Shown: in pieces, positions 18,749 to 28,219 of the stretch
How positions within the stretch are numbered: position 1 is the stretch's first letter
How the letters are laid out: every line of letters begins with the position of its first letter
NCBI RefSeq assembly: GCF_900698965.1
Contig: NZ_LR217725.1
Span: 310,001-374,000 of the forward strand
Length of the DNA stretch: 64,000 bases
Direction: 5' to 3'
DNA from: Erwinia_E haradaeae_A
GTDB taxonomy: Bacteria > Pseudomonadota > Gammaproteobacteria > Enterobacterales > Enterobacteriaceae
Position numbers and translations under genes: made by a program
Notes under the pieces: model-generated
Seen by the model: only the letters and a program-made list of their open reading frames with translations
Told to the model about the DNA's origin: nothing
Database searches by the model: none

Positions 18749-21700
18749 ATGCCAGAACCTCGCTTTATTCATTTACACGTCCGTAGTGACTACTCTATAA
18801 GAGATGGTTTAACAAAAATATCGTCATTAGTAATACATGCAGCAAATATGGGGATGCCAGCCATTGCTATTACGGACTTTACTAATCTATTTGGTCTGAT
18901 TAAGTTTTATAAGCTAGCGCATGAGCACGGTCTTAAACCAATCATAGGTGCTGATTTTAGAATCAGTTGCCACATAATAGGTAATGAACTGGCCAACATC
19001 ACGATACTAGCAGCTAATAATCAAGGTTATAAGAACCTGACGCTTTTAATTTCACGCGCCTATTTACGTGGTTATGGATCACATGGTCCAACGATAGAGC
19101 GTGCTTGGTTACTAGACCATCAGGAAGGTCTGATATTACTATCTGGTGGACATCAAGGTGATGTCGGTAAAATGTTATTACGTGGTAATACAATACAAGC
19201 AGAAGCGTTCTTGAACTTTTATCAAGAAAATTTTCCTAACAGATACTATCTTGTATTGAGCCGGACCGGTAGAATTAATGAAGAGATATATTTATATGCA
19301 GCGCTAGAGTTAGCAAGATCCTATACTATTCCTGTTGTCGCCACTAACGATGTACGTTTTCTCTCTTTGTCAGACTTTGAGGCTCATGAAATTCGTGTAG
19401 CAATACAAAATGGATATACTTTAGGTGATCCTCAACGCCCTGTCTCCTATAGTGCACAGCAATATTTACGTAGCGAAGAGGAAATGTGCAAACTTTTCTC
19501 AGATATTCCTGAGGCATTAGAAAATAGTATAGAAATCACTCGTCGTTGTAATGTAACTATTCAGCTTGGTGAGTATTTTTTACCACAGTTTCCCACTGGA
19601 AAAATATCTACAGAAGATTATTTGATTCAAAAATCTCAGTATGGCCTCGAGGCTCGTTTAGCGCATCGTTTTCCAGATCAAAATGTACGTATGCTCCATC
19701 GCGAGCATTATAAGCAGCGACTAAATAAAGAGTTACAGGTGATTAATCAAATGGGCTTCCCTGGTTACTTTTTAATTGTGATGGAATTTATTCAGTGGTC
19801 TAAAGCGCATGGAATTCCAGTAGGTCCTGGTCGGGGCTCTGGGGCTGGCTCATTAGTAGCTTATGTTCTAAAAATTACTGATATAGATCCACTAGAGTTT
19901 AATTTATTATTTGAGCGCTTTTTAAATCCAGAACGTATATCAATGCCTGATTTTGATATTGATTTTTGCATGGAAAAGCGTGACTTAGTCATTGAACACG
20001 TAGCAAATACATATGGTCGCCACGCAGTGTCACAAATTATTACTTTTGGTACAATGGCGGCAAAAGCAGTGATACGCGATGTAGGGCGTGTATTAGAGCA
20101 CCCTTATATTTTTGTTGATCGTATTGCTAAGGCGGTTCCATCAGATCCAGGTATGACATTAGAAAAAGCTTTAAAGTACTCTCCTAGCTTAATGGAGCTC
20201 TATAATACAGATGAAGAAGTAAAATCTCTTATCGATATGGCGCGTAAGCTAGAAGGTGTGACACGGAATGCTGGTAAGCATGCCGGAGGTTTAGTGATTG
20301 CGCCAACAAAAATTACTGATTTTTCGCCATTATATTGTGACGAAAATGGCCAGAATCCAGTGACTCAGTTTGATAAAAACGATGTAGAGTACACTGGTTT
20401 AGTTAAATTTGATTTTCTCGGATTGCGAACATTAACTATTCTCGACTGGGCGTTGGTAATGATTAATGCGCGTCGCAAAAAAAATAGTCTTAAATCGATT
20501 GAGATTTCTAAGATTTCACTTTCAGATCAAAAAAGCTTTCAAATATTAAAAAATGCTGAAACTACTGCAGTATTTCAATTAGAATCACGTGGCATGAAAG
20601 ACTTAATTAAGAGATTACAGCCGGATTGTTTTGAAGATATTATTGCTTTAGTTGCACTCTTCCGTCCTGGACCATTACAATCCGGTATGGTGGACAACTT
20701 TATTAATCGTAAGCAAGGAAGAGAAAAAATATCGTATCCAGATATACAGTGGGAGCATAAGTTGCTTCAGCCGGTGCTTGAGTCAACCTACGGTATAATC
20801 TTGTATCAAGAGCAGGTTATGCAAATTGCTCAGGTTTTAGCTGGTTATAGCCTAGGCGGTGCAGATATGTTGCGTCGAGCCATGGGAAAAAAAAACCCTA
20901 TAGAAATGGCTAAACAACGGGGTATTTTTGAACAAGGAGCTAAAGAAAAAGGCATAGATGCTACACTAGCAATAAAGATCTTTGATTTAGTTGAGAAATT
21001 TGCTGGATATGGTTTTAATAAATCACACTCTGCTGCTTATGCTTTAGTATCTTATCAGACGCTATGGATCAAAGCCCATTATCCAGCTGAATTTATGGCA
21101 GCAGTAATGAATGCTGACATAGATAATACGGAAAAAATAGTTGTTTTAGTAAATGAATGTTGGCGAATAGGCTTAAAGGTTCTACCACCAAATATAAATT
21201 CTGGATTACATCAATTTTATGTTAATGATAAATCAGAAATTGTTTATGGGCTTGGTGCTATCAAGGGGGTTGGTTTAGGTCCAATTACAGAAATTATTAA
21301 ATCGAGAAATCAAGGCGGTTGTTTTTGTGATTTTTTTTCATTCTGTGTACGCATTAATACTAAAAAAATTAATCGTCGAGTTTTGGAGCAATTGATTACA
21401 TCTGGTGCTTTAGATTGCCTAGGTCAACATCGGGCCGCCTTAATAAGTGCGCTACCTGATGCTATTAAATCTGCCAACCAACACAGTAAGGCAGAAGAGA
21501 TAGGACAATCCGATATTTTCGGAGTATTATTAGATTCACAGGATTTAGTTAGCAAAGGGTATTTTAATGTCAAACCTTGGGCGGAAAATGTTCAATTAGA
21601 AAGGGAAAGAGAAGCATTGGGCTTTTACCTTACTGGTCACCCTATTAATCCGTATTTAGAAGAAATTTCGCACTATATTAGTGGTCATCGCTTAAAAGAT

Positions 21701-22231
21701 GTACATCCAACTCAAAAAGGAGAAATGACTACTGTTGCTGGTGTAGTGGTGTCATCTCGGGTTATAGCAACAAAAAATGGTCAGCGGATGGGTGTGTGTA
21801 CATTAGATGATCATTCGGGTAAAATTGAAGTAAAATTATTTCCCGATGTATTGGATAAATTTAAATACCTTTTAGATAAAGATCGTGTCTTAATTGTTAC
21901 TGGTCAGGTGAGTATCGATAGGTTTTATGGTGGAATGCAAATAACAGCTCGTAAGATTACTGATCTTAACATAGCTCGTGCACAACATACGCGTTATCTT
22001 TCGATTTTTGTACGAAATAGTAACATAGATTTAACGTTTATACAGAATTTACATGATGTATTGGCATCATATCGTCCAGGAAGTACTTCTGTGAAATTAC
22101 ACTACCAAGGAAGTAATTACCGAGTTACATTATGTTTTGGTGAGTCGTGGAGAATTTTATTACATGATGGCTTATTAAATGATTTAAGGCTCTTAATAGG
22201 ATTGGATAAAGTAAAATTAGAATTTTATTAA
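18749..22231 (+). CDS. dnaE: DNA polymerase III alpha subunit
   Basis: Catalytic subunit of the replicative polymerase. From MPEPRF the product is 1160 residues, the same as E. coli, so I start at 18749 and not at 18737. Domains in order: PHP (to about 270), C-family polymerase core with the catalytic aspartates Asp401 and Asp403 in MPDFDIDFCM, thumb/fingers, the beta-clamp-binding and OB-fold region, and the C-terminal tau-binding part. The PHP motif is HLHVRSDYS, where E. coli has HLRVHSDYS: His and Arg at positions 10 and 12 are exchanged. An in-frame A9 run lies at 20886-20894. accA follows at once. Confidence 0.97.
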   Translation: MPEPRFIHLHVRSDYSIRDGLTKISSLVIHAANMGMPAIAITDFTNLFGLIKFYKLAHEHGLKPIIGADFRISCHIIGNELANITILAANNQGYKNLTLLISRAYLRGYGSHGPTIERAWLLDHQEGLILLSGGHQGDVGKMLLRGNTIQAEAFLNFYQENFPNRYYLVLSRTGRINEEIYLYAALELARSYTIPVVATNDVRFLSLSDFEAHEIRVAIQNGYTLGDPQRPVSYSAQQYLRSEEEMCKLFSDIPEALENSIEITRRCNVTIQLGEYFLPQFPTGKISTEDYLIQKSQYGLEARLAHRFPDQNVRMLHREHYKQRLNKELQVINQMGFPGYFLIVMEFIQWSKAHGIPVGPGRGSGAGSLVAYVLKITDIDPLEFNLLFERFLNPERISMPDFDIDFCMEKRDLVIEHVANTYGRHAVSQIITFGTMAAKAVIRDVGRVLEHPYIFVDRIAKAVPSDPGMTLEKALKYSPSLMELYNTDEEVKSLIDMARKLEGVTRNAGKHAGGLVIAPTKITDFSPLYCDENGQNPVTQFDKNDVEYTGLVKFDFLGLRTLTILDWALVMINARRKKNSLKSIEISKISLSDQKSFQILKNAETTAVFQLESRGMKDLIKRLQPDCFEDIIALVALFRPGPLQSGMVDNFINRKQGREKISYPDIQWEHKLLQPVLESTYGIILYQEQVMQIAQVLAGYSLGGADMLRRAMGKKNPIEMAKQRGIFEQGAKEKGIDATLAIKIFDLVEKFAGYGFNKSHSAAYALVSYQTLWIKAHYPAEFMAAVMNADIDNTEKIVVLVNECWRIGLKVLPPNINSGLHQFYVNDKSEIVYGLGAIKGVGLGPITEIIKSRNQGGCFCDFFSFCVRINTKKINRRVLEQLITSGALDCLGQHRAALISALPDAIKSANQHSKAEEIGQSDIFGVLLDSQDLVSKGYFNVKPWAENVQLEREREALGFYLTGHPINPYLEEISHYISGHRLKDVHPTQKGEMTTVAGVVVSSRVIATKNGQRMGVCTLDDHSGKIEVKLFPDVLDKFKYLLDKDRVLIVTGQVSIDRFYGGMQITARKITDLNIARAQHTRYLSIFVRNSNIDLTFIQNLHDVLASYRPGSTSVKLHYQGSNYRVTLCFGESWRILLHDGLLNDLRLLIGLDKVKLEFY

Positions 22232-22243
22232 AATAGGATGATC

Positions 22244-23212
22244 ATGAGTCTCAATTATCTAGATTTTGAGCAACCTCTTATGGAGATTGAAGAAAAAATT
22301 AACTCTCTAAAAGACATTTGCCGTCCAGCGGAGCCAGAACGCAGTAATATTGATAAGGAAATTTATAGATTGCGTGATAAATGCACCTATATGACACGTA
22401 AAATTTTTTCTAACTTAAGTGCTTGGCAAATTGCACAGTTAGCTCGGCATCCGTTACGTCCTCATACATTAGATTATATTAATACTATATTTACTGATTT
22501 TGATGAGTTGGCCGGCGATCGTGCTTATGCAGATGATAAAGCTATTGTAGGTGGTATTGCACGTATTTCTGGGCGCCCTGTGATGATCATTGGGCACCAA
22601 AAAGGTAGGGAAACTAAAGACAAAATTCGCCGTAACTTTGGTATGCCAGCACCGGAAGGTTATCGTAAAGCATTACGTCTAATGGACTTAGCGCAGCGTT
22701 TTCATATGCCGATTATTACACTAATTGATACACCAGGTGCTTATCCTGGCATTGGCGCTGAAGAACGCGGACAAGCGGAAGCTATCGCTTGTAACTTGCG
22801 TGAGATGTCTAGGCTTTCGGTGCCAATAATTTGCACTGTAATTGGTGAAGGGGGTTCTGGGGGGGCATTGGCTATTGGTGTCGGTGATAAGGTTAATATG
22901 TTACAATACAGTATATATTCAGTGATTTCTCCAGAGGGATGTGCCTCTATTCTATGGAAGAGCACAGATAAGGCCTCTTTAGCTGCTGAAGCTATGGCTA
23001 TCATTGCTACTCGTTTAAAAGAGTTAAAATTGATTGATACTGTCATTCCTGAGCCATTGGGGGGAGCGCATCGTAATTTATCAGTAATTAGCGAAACAAT
23101 AAAACGGCAAATTTTAGTAGATCTAGCAGAGTTAGAGACTTTACGCAAAGAAGAATTACTTGATCGTCGCTATCAAAGATTAATGAGCTATAGTGCTATG
23201 GCTGTATCTTAA
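22244..23212 (+). CDS. accA: Acetyl-CoA carboxylase carboxyltransferase alpha subunit
   Basis: With AccD (not in this window) it transfers the carboxyl group from biotin to acetyl-CoA, giving malonyl-CoA for fatty-acid synthesis. 322 residues (E. coli 319). The crotonase-fold core is intact (LAGDRAYADDKAIVGGIAR, GHQKGRETKDKI, GEGGSGGALAIGVGDKVNM). MSLNYLDFEQP matches the E. coli N terminus, so the start is 22244; AGGA at 22234-22237 is well placed. It follows dnaE by 12 bases, probably as one transcript. Confidence 0.96.
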   Translation: MSLNYLDFEQPLMEIEEKINSLKDICRPAEPERSNIDKEIYRLRDKCTYMTRKIFSNLSAWQIAQLARHPLRPHTLDYINTIFTDFDELAGDRAYADDKAIVGGIARISGRPVMIIGHQKGRETKDKIRRNFGMPAPEGYRKALRLMDLAQRFHMPIITLIDTPGAYPGIGAEERGQAEAIACNLREMSRLSVPIICTVIGEGGSGGALAIGVGDKVNMLQYSIYSVISPEGCASILWKSTDKASLAAEAMAIIATRLKELKLIDTVIPEPLGGAHRNLSVISETIKRQILVDLAELETLRKEELLDRRYQRLMSYSAMAVS

Positions 23213-23574
23213 TGACATATCGAACGTTATAGCATTTGATGCATCTCACGTGGGTTCGTGTGTTTCTATTTATCGTTTCACTCATAAAGATTACTAAAAT
23301 TTGTAGTATATGTATGTTTAAAATAGTAAAGTACCCCGATTACGAGAAGAATCTTATGCATTAGTGATAGCTACGTTATTCTATATCGCTATATAGTGAT
23401 ATAGATTTGTTTTTATATTATTTATTAGATGAGTATAAATTTAAATAAGCGTTATATTATGCATTTATTCGTACAGAAATAATCTTGGTGAATTCAACAT
23501 GATAGTTATACTACTTGTAGTATTTTTAGTGATATAATTAGTATTATTAGATATATTATATTAAGCGGATATTC
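23213..23574. other. Non-coding spacer accA-tldD
   Basis: About 360 AT-rich bases with no recognisable gene. The tldD promoter must be here, but I could not assign it. Confidence 0.55.
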
Positions 23575-25020
23575 ATGAACATGACCTTAATTAGTGAAAA
23601 TATTTTAGCTGAAAATCACTTAAGTCAAAGAGATTTATCTTTAACTTTAGATTTCCTGTCTGAGAAAAATCTCACTTATGGTGATCTTTATTTTCAGCAT
23701 GTTTCGTATGAATCATGGACATTAGAAGATAAAATTATTAAAGATGTCTATCATAATATTGATCATGGAGTAGGAGTTCGCGCTATAGTTGGTGAAAAAA
23801 CTGGTTTTGCTTATTCTAATGACATCACATTAAAGGCTTTAAATCAGAGCTCTATTTCTGCACGTAGTATTGCGCTTGAGCAAGGTAATGGAAAGATTGG
23901 TTGCTTTAAACAAGAGATACCTCCTCCACAATACTCATATGAAAACCCTTTGAATACTCTCACACCTGAAGATAAGATTGCGTTACTTCACGCAGTTGAT
24001 CATATAGCACGCACCACTGATAAGCGCGTTCAGGATGTTTCGGTCCATTTAACAGCCTCATATGAACAGGTATTAGTTGCAGCAACTGATGGAACGTTAG
24101 CGGGTGATATCCGTCCTCTCATTGGATTGCTCATTAATGTGAAAGTCGAGGATCAGGGAAAACTAGAACAAGCCATAAGTGGTGGTGGTGGTCGTTTTGG
24201 TTATAAGTTTTTCTTAGATATCATAGAAGGTGAAGTGCGAGCAGAAGCATGGGCTCGAGATGCTGTTCGCATGGCTTTAGTGAATTTATATGCTCAGCCA
24301 GCTCCTGCAGGATCACTTCCTGTTGTTTTAGGTTCTGGATGGCCAGGTGTTCTTTTACATGAGGCAGTGGGTCATGGCTTAGAAGGCGACGCCAACCGAC
24401 GTGAAAATTCTATATTTAGTGGTCGTATTGGTGATCAGGTAGCATCTGAACTTTGTACTGTAGTAGATGATGGTAGGATCTATGGTCTCTCCGGTTCTCT
24501 TTCTATTGACGATGAAGGTGTACCGGGTCAATATAATGTATTAATTGAACAAGGTATTGCAAAGAGTTATTTACAGGATAAATTGAATGCTCAACTTATG
24601 GGCGTAAGTACAACTGGTAATGGTCGTCGTGAGTCTTACGCACATTTACCAATACCCCGTATGACTAATACCTACATGCTATCAGGATCATCAAAACCAC
24701 TAGACATTATTGAAAGTGTCGACTATGGATTATATATAGCAAAATTAAGTAGTGGTCAGGTAGATATTGTATCTGGTACATTTGTCTTTTCTACCTCAGA
24801 AGCCTATTTAATACAAAATGGTGCAGTGACTACCCCTGTTACAGGAGCTACGCTCATTGGGTCTAGTATTGAAGCCATGAAGAATATTTCAATGGTAGGG
24901 GATGATCTTGCATTAGACACGGGGGTTTCCTTTTGTAGCAAGGAGGGGCAGACTGTTCCGGTGAGTGTTGGGCAACCCACTATAAAACTTAATACACTTA
25001 CTGTAGGTGGAACGGCTTAA
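23575..25020 (+). CDS. tldD: Metalloprotease subunit TldD
   Basis: TldD forms a heterodimeric Zn protease with TldE/PmbA that degrades unfolded peptides and matures modified peptides such as microcin B17; it was also linked to gyrase control. 481 residues, exactly the E. coli length. The metal site HEAVGHGLEGD lies at residues 262-272, and the C terminus GQPTIKLNTLTVGGTA is conserved. The partner tldE is not in this window. It is isolated from its E. coli neighbours. Confidence 0.95.
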   Translation: MNMTLISENILAENHLSQRDLSLTLDFLSEKNLTYGDLYFQHVSYESWTLEDKIIKDVYHNIDHGVGVRAIVGEKTGFAYSNDITLKALNQSSISARSIALEQGNGKIGCFKQEIPPPQYSYENPLNTLTPEDKIALLHAVDHIARTTDKRVQDVSVHLTASYEQVLVAATDGTLAGDIRPLIGLLINVKVEDQGKLEQAISGGGGRFGYKFFLDIIEGEVRAEAWARDAVRMALVNLYAQPAPAGSLPVVLGSGWPGVLLHEAVGHGLEGDANRRENSIFSGRIGDQVASELCTVVDDGRIYGLSGSLSIDDEGVPGQYNVLIEQGIAKSYLQDKLNAQLMGVSTTGNGRRESYAHLPIPRMTNTYMLSGSSKPLDIIESVDYGLYIAKLSSGQVDIVSGTFVFSTSEAYLIQNGAVTTPVTGATLIGSSIEAMKNISMVGDDLALDTGVSFCSKEGQTVPVSVGQPTIKLNTLTVGGTA

Positions 25021-25233
25021 GCGTCAGACTGCGCATCCATTTACCATTGCTGAATCTTATTTTGTGTTAAACCTTGTTTTAATTTAAAAAAGTTATAATC
25101 GAACCTTTTGTAATGCATGATGATTTGATATTCAATGCAGTATAGTATATCGAAATATCTTTTGATTCATATAAATACCTGGATATGTATTTATACAATC
25201 TTTGGTATAGTCTTTAAAGTTAAAATGGTATCT

Positions 25234-25265
25234 GTAGTAGTGTAGTAGTGTAGTAGTGTAGTAGT
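25234..25265. repeat. Tandem array, four copies of an 8-mer
   Basis: Four perfect copies of gtagtagt occupy 25234-25265 and end two bases before the ugd stop codon, on the downstream side of that gene. It is one of three arrays with an 8-bp period in this window. Confidence 0.95.
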
Positions 25266-25267
25266 GA

Positions 25268-26641
25268 TTAGTTATTTTTATTACTATCCAATACAGTATC
25301 GAGTGATTTTCGAATAGACTCTCCACGGCCAATAGCATAATAAATAAATCCGAGTTGTTTCATGTGTTCTGGATTATATAAGTTACGTCCATCAAAAATT
25401 ACTGGTTCTTTTAATATATTTCTAATCAGATTAAAATCAGGCATTCGAAAATCCTTCCATTCCGTGCATATGATAAGAGAATCTGCGTGTTGTAAAGTTA
25501 GCTCTTTATTAGCCATAAGTTTTAGGTCATTACGGAAACCATAAATGCGTTTTATCTCTGATATTGCCTCTGGATCATAAGCTCGTATGGTTGCGCCAAA
25601 TTTCCATAATGCTTCTATTATAACTCTGCTAGAAGCTTCACGGATGTCATTGGTATTAGGTTTAAAAGAGAGACCCCACAGAGCAAAAGTCTTGCCTTTC
25701 AGGTCATTCTTGTAATGATGTTTAATAAAGGTTAATAGTTTATATTTTTGAATTTCGTTAACATCTTCTACTGCTTTTAATAAACATGGATCATATCCAA
25801 GTTTTTTAGCAATCTGTATTAAGGCTCGCACATCTTTTGGTAAGCAAGATCCGCCGTAACCACAGCCAGGATAAATAAATGAATGCCCAATTCGCGAATC
25901 GGAACCAATCCCTTGACGTACTTTTTCAATATCAGCACCAAGGAGCTCTGCTAGGTTAGCAACTTCATTCATAAAGCTAATTTTAGTGGCAAGCATGCAA
26001 TTTGCAGTATACTTAGTGAGCTCAGCGCTTCGAATATCCATCAGGAGTATGCGGTTGTGATGCTGGTTAAAAGGTTGATAAAGTTCATATAGAAATTTTA
26101 GCGGGCTTGTGTTGCTAGCCCCAATAATAATGCGTTCTGGATTCATGCAGTCGGTAACTGCTGTGCCTTCTTTTAAAAATTCGGGGCTAAATACTACATC
26201 ATATGTTAATTTTATACCACGTTGTTCCAAAGTTTTTTTAATTAAGCAACGAATATCTTCTGTGGTCCCGATTGGAACAGTTGATTTATTTAGAATTATT
26301 TTGTAGTTATTCATATATCTAGAAATCATATGCGCAACAGAGAAAACGTTTGTACAGTCAGGTGAACCATCGGCTGCTGATGGTGTGTCAACAGTAATCA
26401 CTTGTATTAATCCATGATGAACCCCTTCCTCTGCATAAGAAGAGAATTGTAAGCGCCCAGCTTCATAGTTTTTAACAATGAGCGGAGTCAGACCGGGTTC
26501 AAAAATAGGAATTTTCCCTTGCTTTAAGCGCTTAATTTTTATAGTATCAATATCAATACAAAGTACATCATGCCCAACTTCAGCTAAAATAGCAGCCTTC
26601 ACTAAACCGACATAACCAATACCAAATACTGTAATGTTCAT
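25268..26641 (-). CDS. ugd: UDP-glucose 6-dehydrogenase (long type)
   Basis: Oxidises UDP-glucose to UDP-glucuronate with two NAD+, a precursor for surface polysaccharide or for lipid A aminoarabinose. The 457 residues are of the long family (about 450), not the 388-residue E. coli K-12 Ugd. An N-terminal Rossmann motif GIGYVG (7-12), the middle domain AELTKYTANCMLATKISFMNE, the catalytic Cys266 in GYGGSCLPKD, and the C-terminal UDP-binding domain are present. Two substitutions stand out: the usual GTPPDEDGS reads DTPSAADGS, and SCFPKD reads SCLPKD. No polysaccharide genes lie beside it. Confidence 0.9.
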   Translation of the reverse strand: MNITVFGIGYVGLVKAAILAEVGHDVLCIDIDTIKIKRLKQGKIPIFEPGLTPLIVKNYEAGRLQFSSYAEEGVHHGLIQVITVDTPSAADGSPDCTNVFSVAHMISRYMNNYKIILNKSTVPIGTTEDIRCLIKKTLEQRGIKLTYDVVFSPEFLKEGTAVTDCMNPERIIIGASNTSPLKFLYELYQPFNQHHNRILLMDIRSAELTKYTANCMLATKISFMNEVANLAELLGADIEKVRQGIGSDSRIGHSFIYPGCGYGGSCLPKDVRALIQIAKKLGYDPCLLKAVEDVNEIQKYKLLTFIKHHYKNDLKGKTFALWGLSFKPNTNDIREASSRVIIEALWKFGATIRAYDPEAISEIKRIYGFRNDLKLMANKELTLQHADSLIICTEWKDFRMPDFNLIRNILKEPVIFDGRNLYNPEHMKQLGFIYYAIGRGESIRKSLDTVLDSNKNN

Positions 26642-27759
26642 GTGTTTTCCTAGTTAACAACGATATTTTTTGTAATTATATGAAGCGTACCGTGCTTTCT
26701 GCTCATCGGGTTAGCTTTATAGAGTTATAAATTGATTTGTATATAAGATTTTCGATTCGTGTATTTTAAACAAGCTTCTCCAGTTCGCTATCTACTAGTG
26801 TCAGAGCTCTTCTTTTCAGAGTTCTATACTGTAGTATTTATATATTCTCAACATAACTATTAATGGTTTGTTTTCGCTGTAACACTCACAGTCTTTAAAT
26901 AAAAATTCATGGTTATCTTTATAAATTTTTAATTTTATCTTATGCGAAAATATTTGTTTTGTGCATCGTCTTAGTATGAAGGGTTAAAGAAACACTTTTT
27001 ATTGCTACTATGGTTGTATTTGATTATTTTATATAGTTATGATACTTCTTTTGTTTTAATTCATATTAAAAATAACTTGTGTTTTTCTATGCAGGATGTT
27101 TTATCTTTGATATTTGCTAATGCAACAAGTCATTGGGATAACATCATATTACGTGAACACTGTTATATAGATTAAGATATCATAATAATACCTATTATGA
27201 CAGATATCTTCCCATGATTAACCTTCGACTATGGGGTCAGTTATTTATTCGTCATTTGCTATTTTGAGCAGACGATTTATTCTAAATGGACAGGCGTTAT
27301 GTATAGTTTTCTTATTATAAATAACTTTAACAGTAGTACAGTCAGCGCTTAAAGCTCTGCTGAGATTAGAATATTGATGCCGTATAGAGTTATATTTCTT
27401 TTAACCAGTGATAAGTCTGAATAAAAACTTTATTTTTTAAGAGTCTGTTAATATATCATTAGATAGTATAATTTTACGCTGTAAAATAGCTTAAAAAAGT
27501 TTTAGTCTATTGTTGACAAAAATCATCCCATCTTACCTAAGATTCAGCGTGAAAGGTGATATATGGAAAATTTTCAATATGTGGCGGCTATCAGTTAATA
27601 TAATACTAGGAATTCAAGCATTGATCTTACTATGCGAGACTACAAGCATAACTAATGGACTAATCAATGAGTCAGACGGGAGATGTAGCGGATTCATATG
27701 GAAAATAGGTCCTTTATCTATTAAAGGATATGTCAATCATTATTATTTAAGAGATAGAG
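26642..27759. other. Non-coding stretch between ugd and the mraZ relic
   Basis: About 1.1 kb with no recognisable gene. An open frame at 27510-27767 (85 codons) has no family features and runs into the mraZ relic. The ugd promoter would lie just right of 26641. Confidence 0.55.
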
Positions 27760-28219
27760 TAGAATAATCTAATAGATAGAGTAGCATGCATGAATAAAGG
27801 TCAATTTTCAATCATTGGGCATATTTATGGCTTATTTAATTAGAGGTATTGCAATTGATCTTATGTACTTTTCTGTCAGTAGTATTCACGATAGTATCGT
27901 GCTTATATAATATAAGCACTTACAGTTCAGTATAGTGAAGATAATACAAAGATAGATATCTTATAGATATACACCTAAAGTCAATAGATATACTGTTTTA
28001 GTAGTATCAGGTTTACTGCTTACGTTTTTATATATTGTACTGGTTTGGTAAATTGCATGATTTAATTAGCAAAATGGTTTAAATTTATCGATCTATTAAG
28101 ATCTGTAATCTTAAGATAAAATATAATAATCAAAGAATATTATGGGATAAATTGAGATGCAAGATTACTCAATACGACCTCTTTACTAATTAAAGGTTGT
28201 AAAAAACTAAAAGATTTCC
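27760..28219 (+). pseudogene. mraZ: Eroded mraZ relic
   Basis: MraZ (152 residues, 459 bp) directly precedes rsmH in enteric bacteria. Three patches remain in order. At 27793-27813 NKGQFSI stands for the conserved SKGRLSV; counting back, the start falls at 27760, so the relic has the full ancestral length. At 27851-27877 AIDLMYFSV stands for TIDIYHPCL. At 28186-28218 LLIKGCKKLKDF stands for the C-terminal LATGDLSERLQDL. Most differences are single-base. There are frameshifts and stops between the patches. MraZ is a transcriptional repressor of the dcw cluster and is dispensable. Confidence 0.65.

Noticed and set aside
25234..25265. CRISPR-like repeats at the three short tandem arrays
   Set aside because: The 8-bp units are contiguous with no spacers, and no cas genes are present.
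27510..27767. An 85-codon plus-strand frame upstream of the mraZ relic
   Set aside because: No motif, no ribosome binding site, and its end enters the relic; not similar to MraZ itself.
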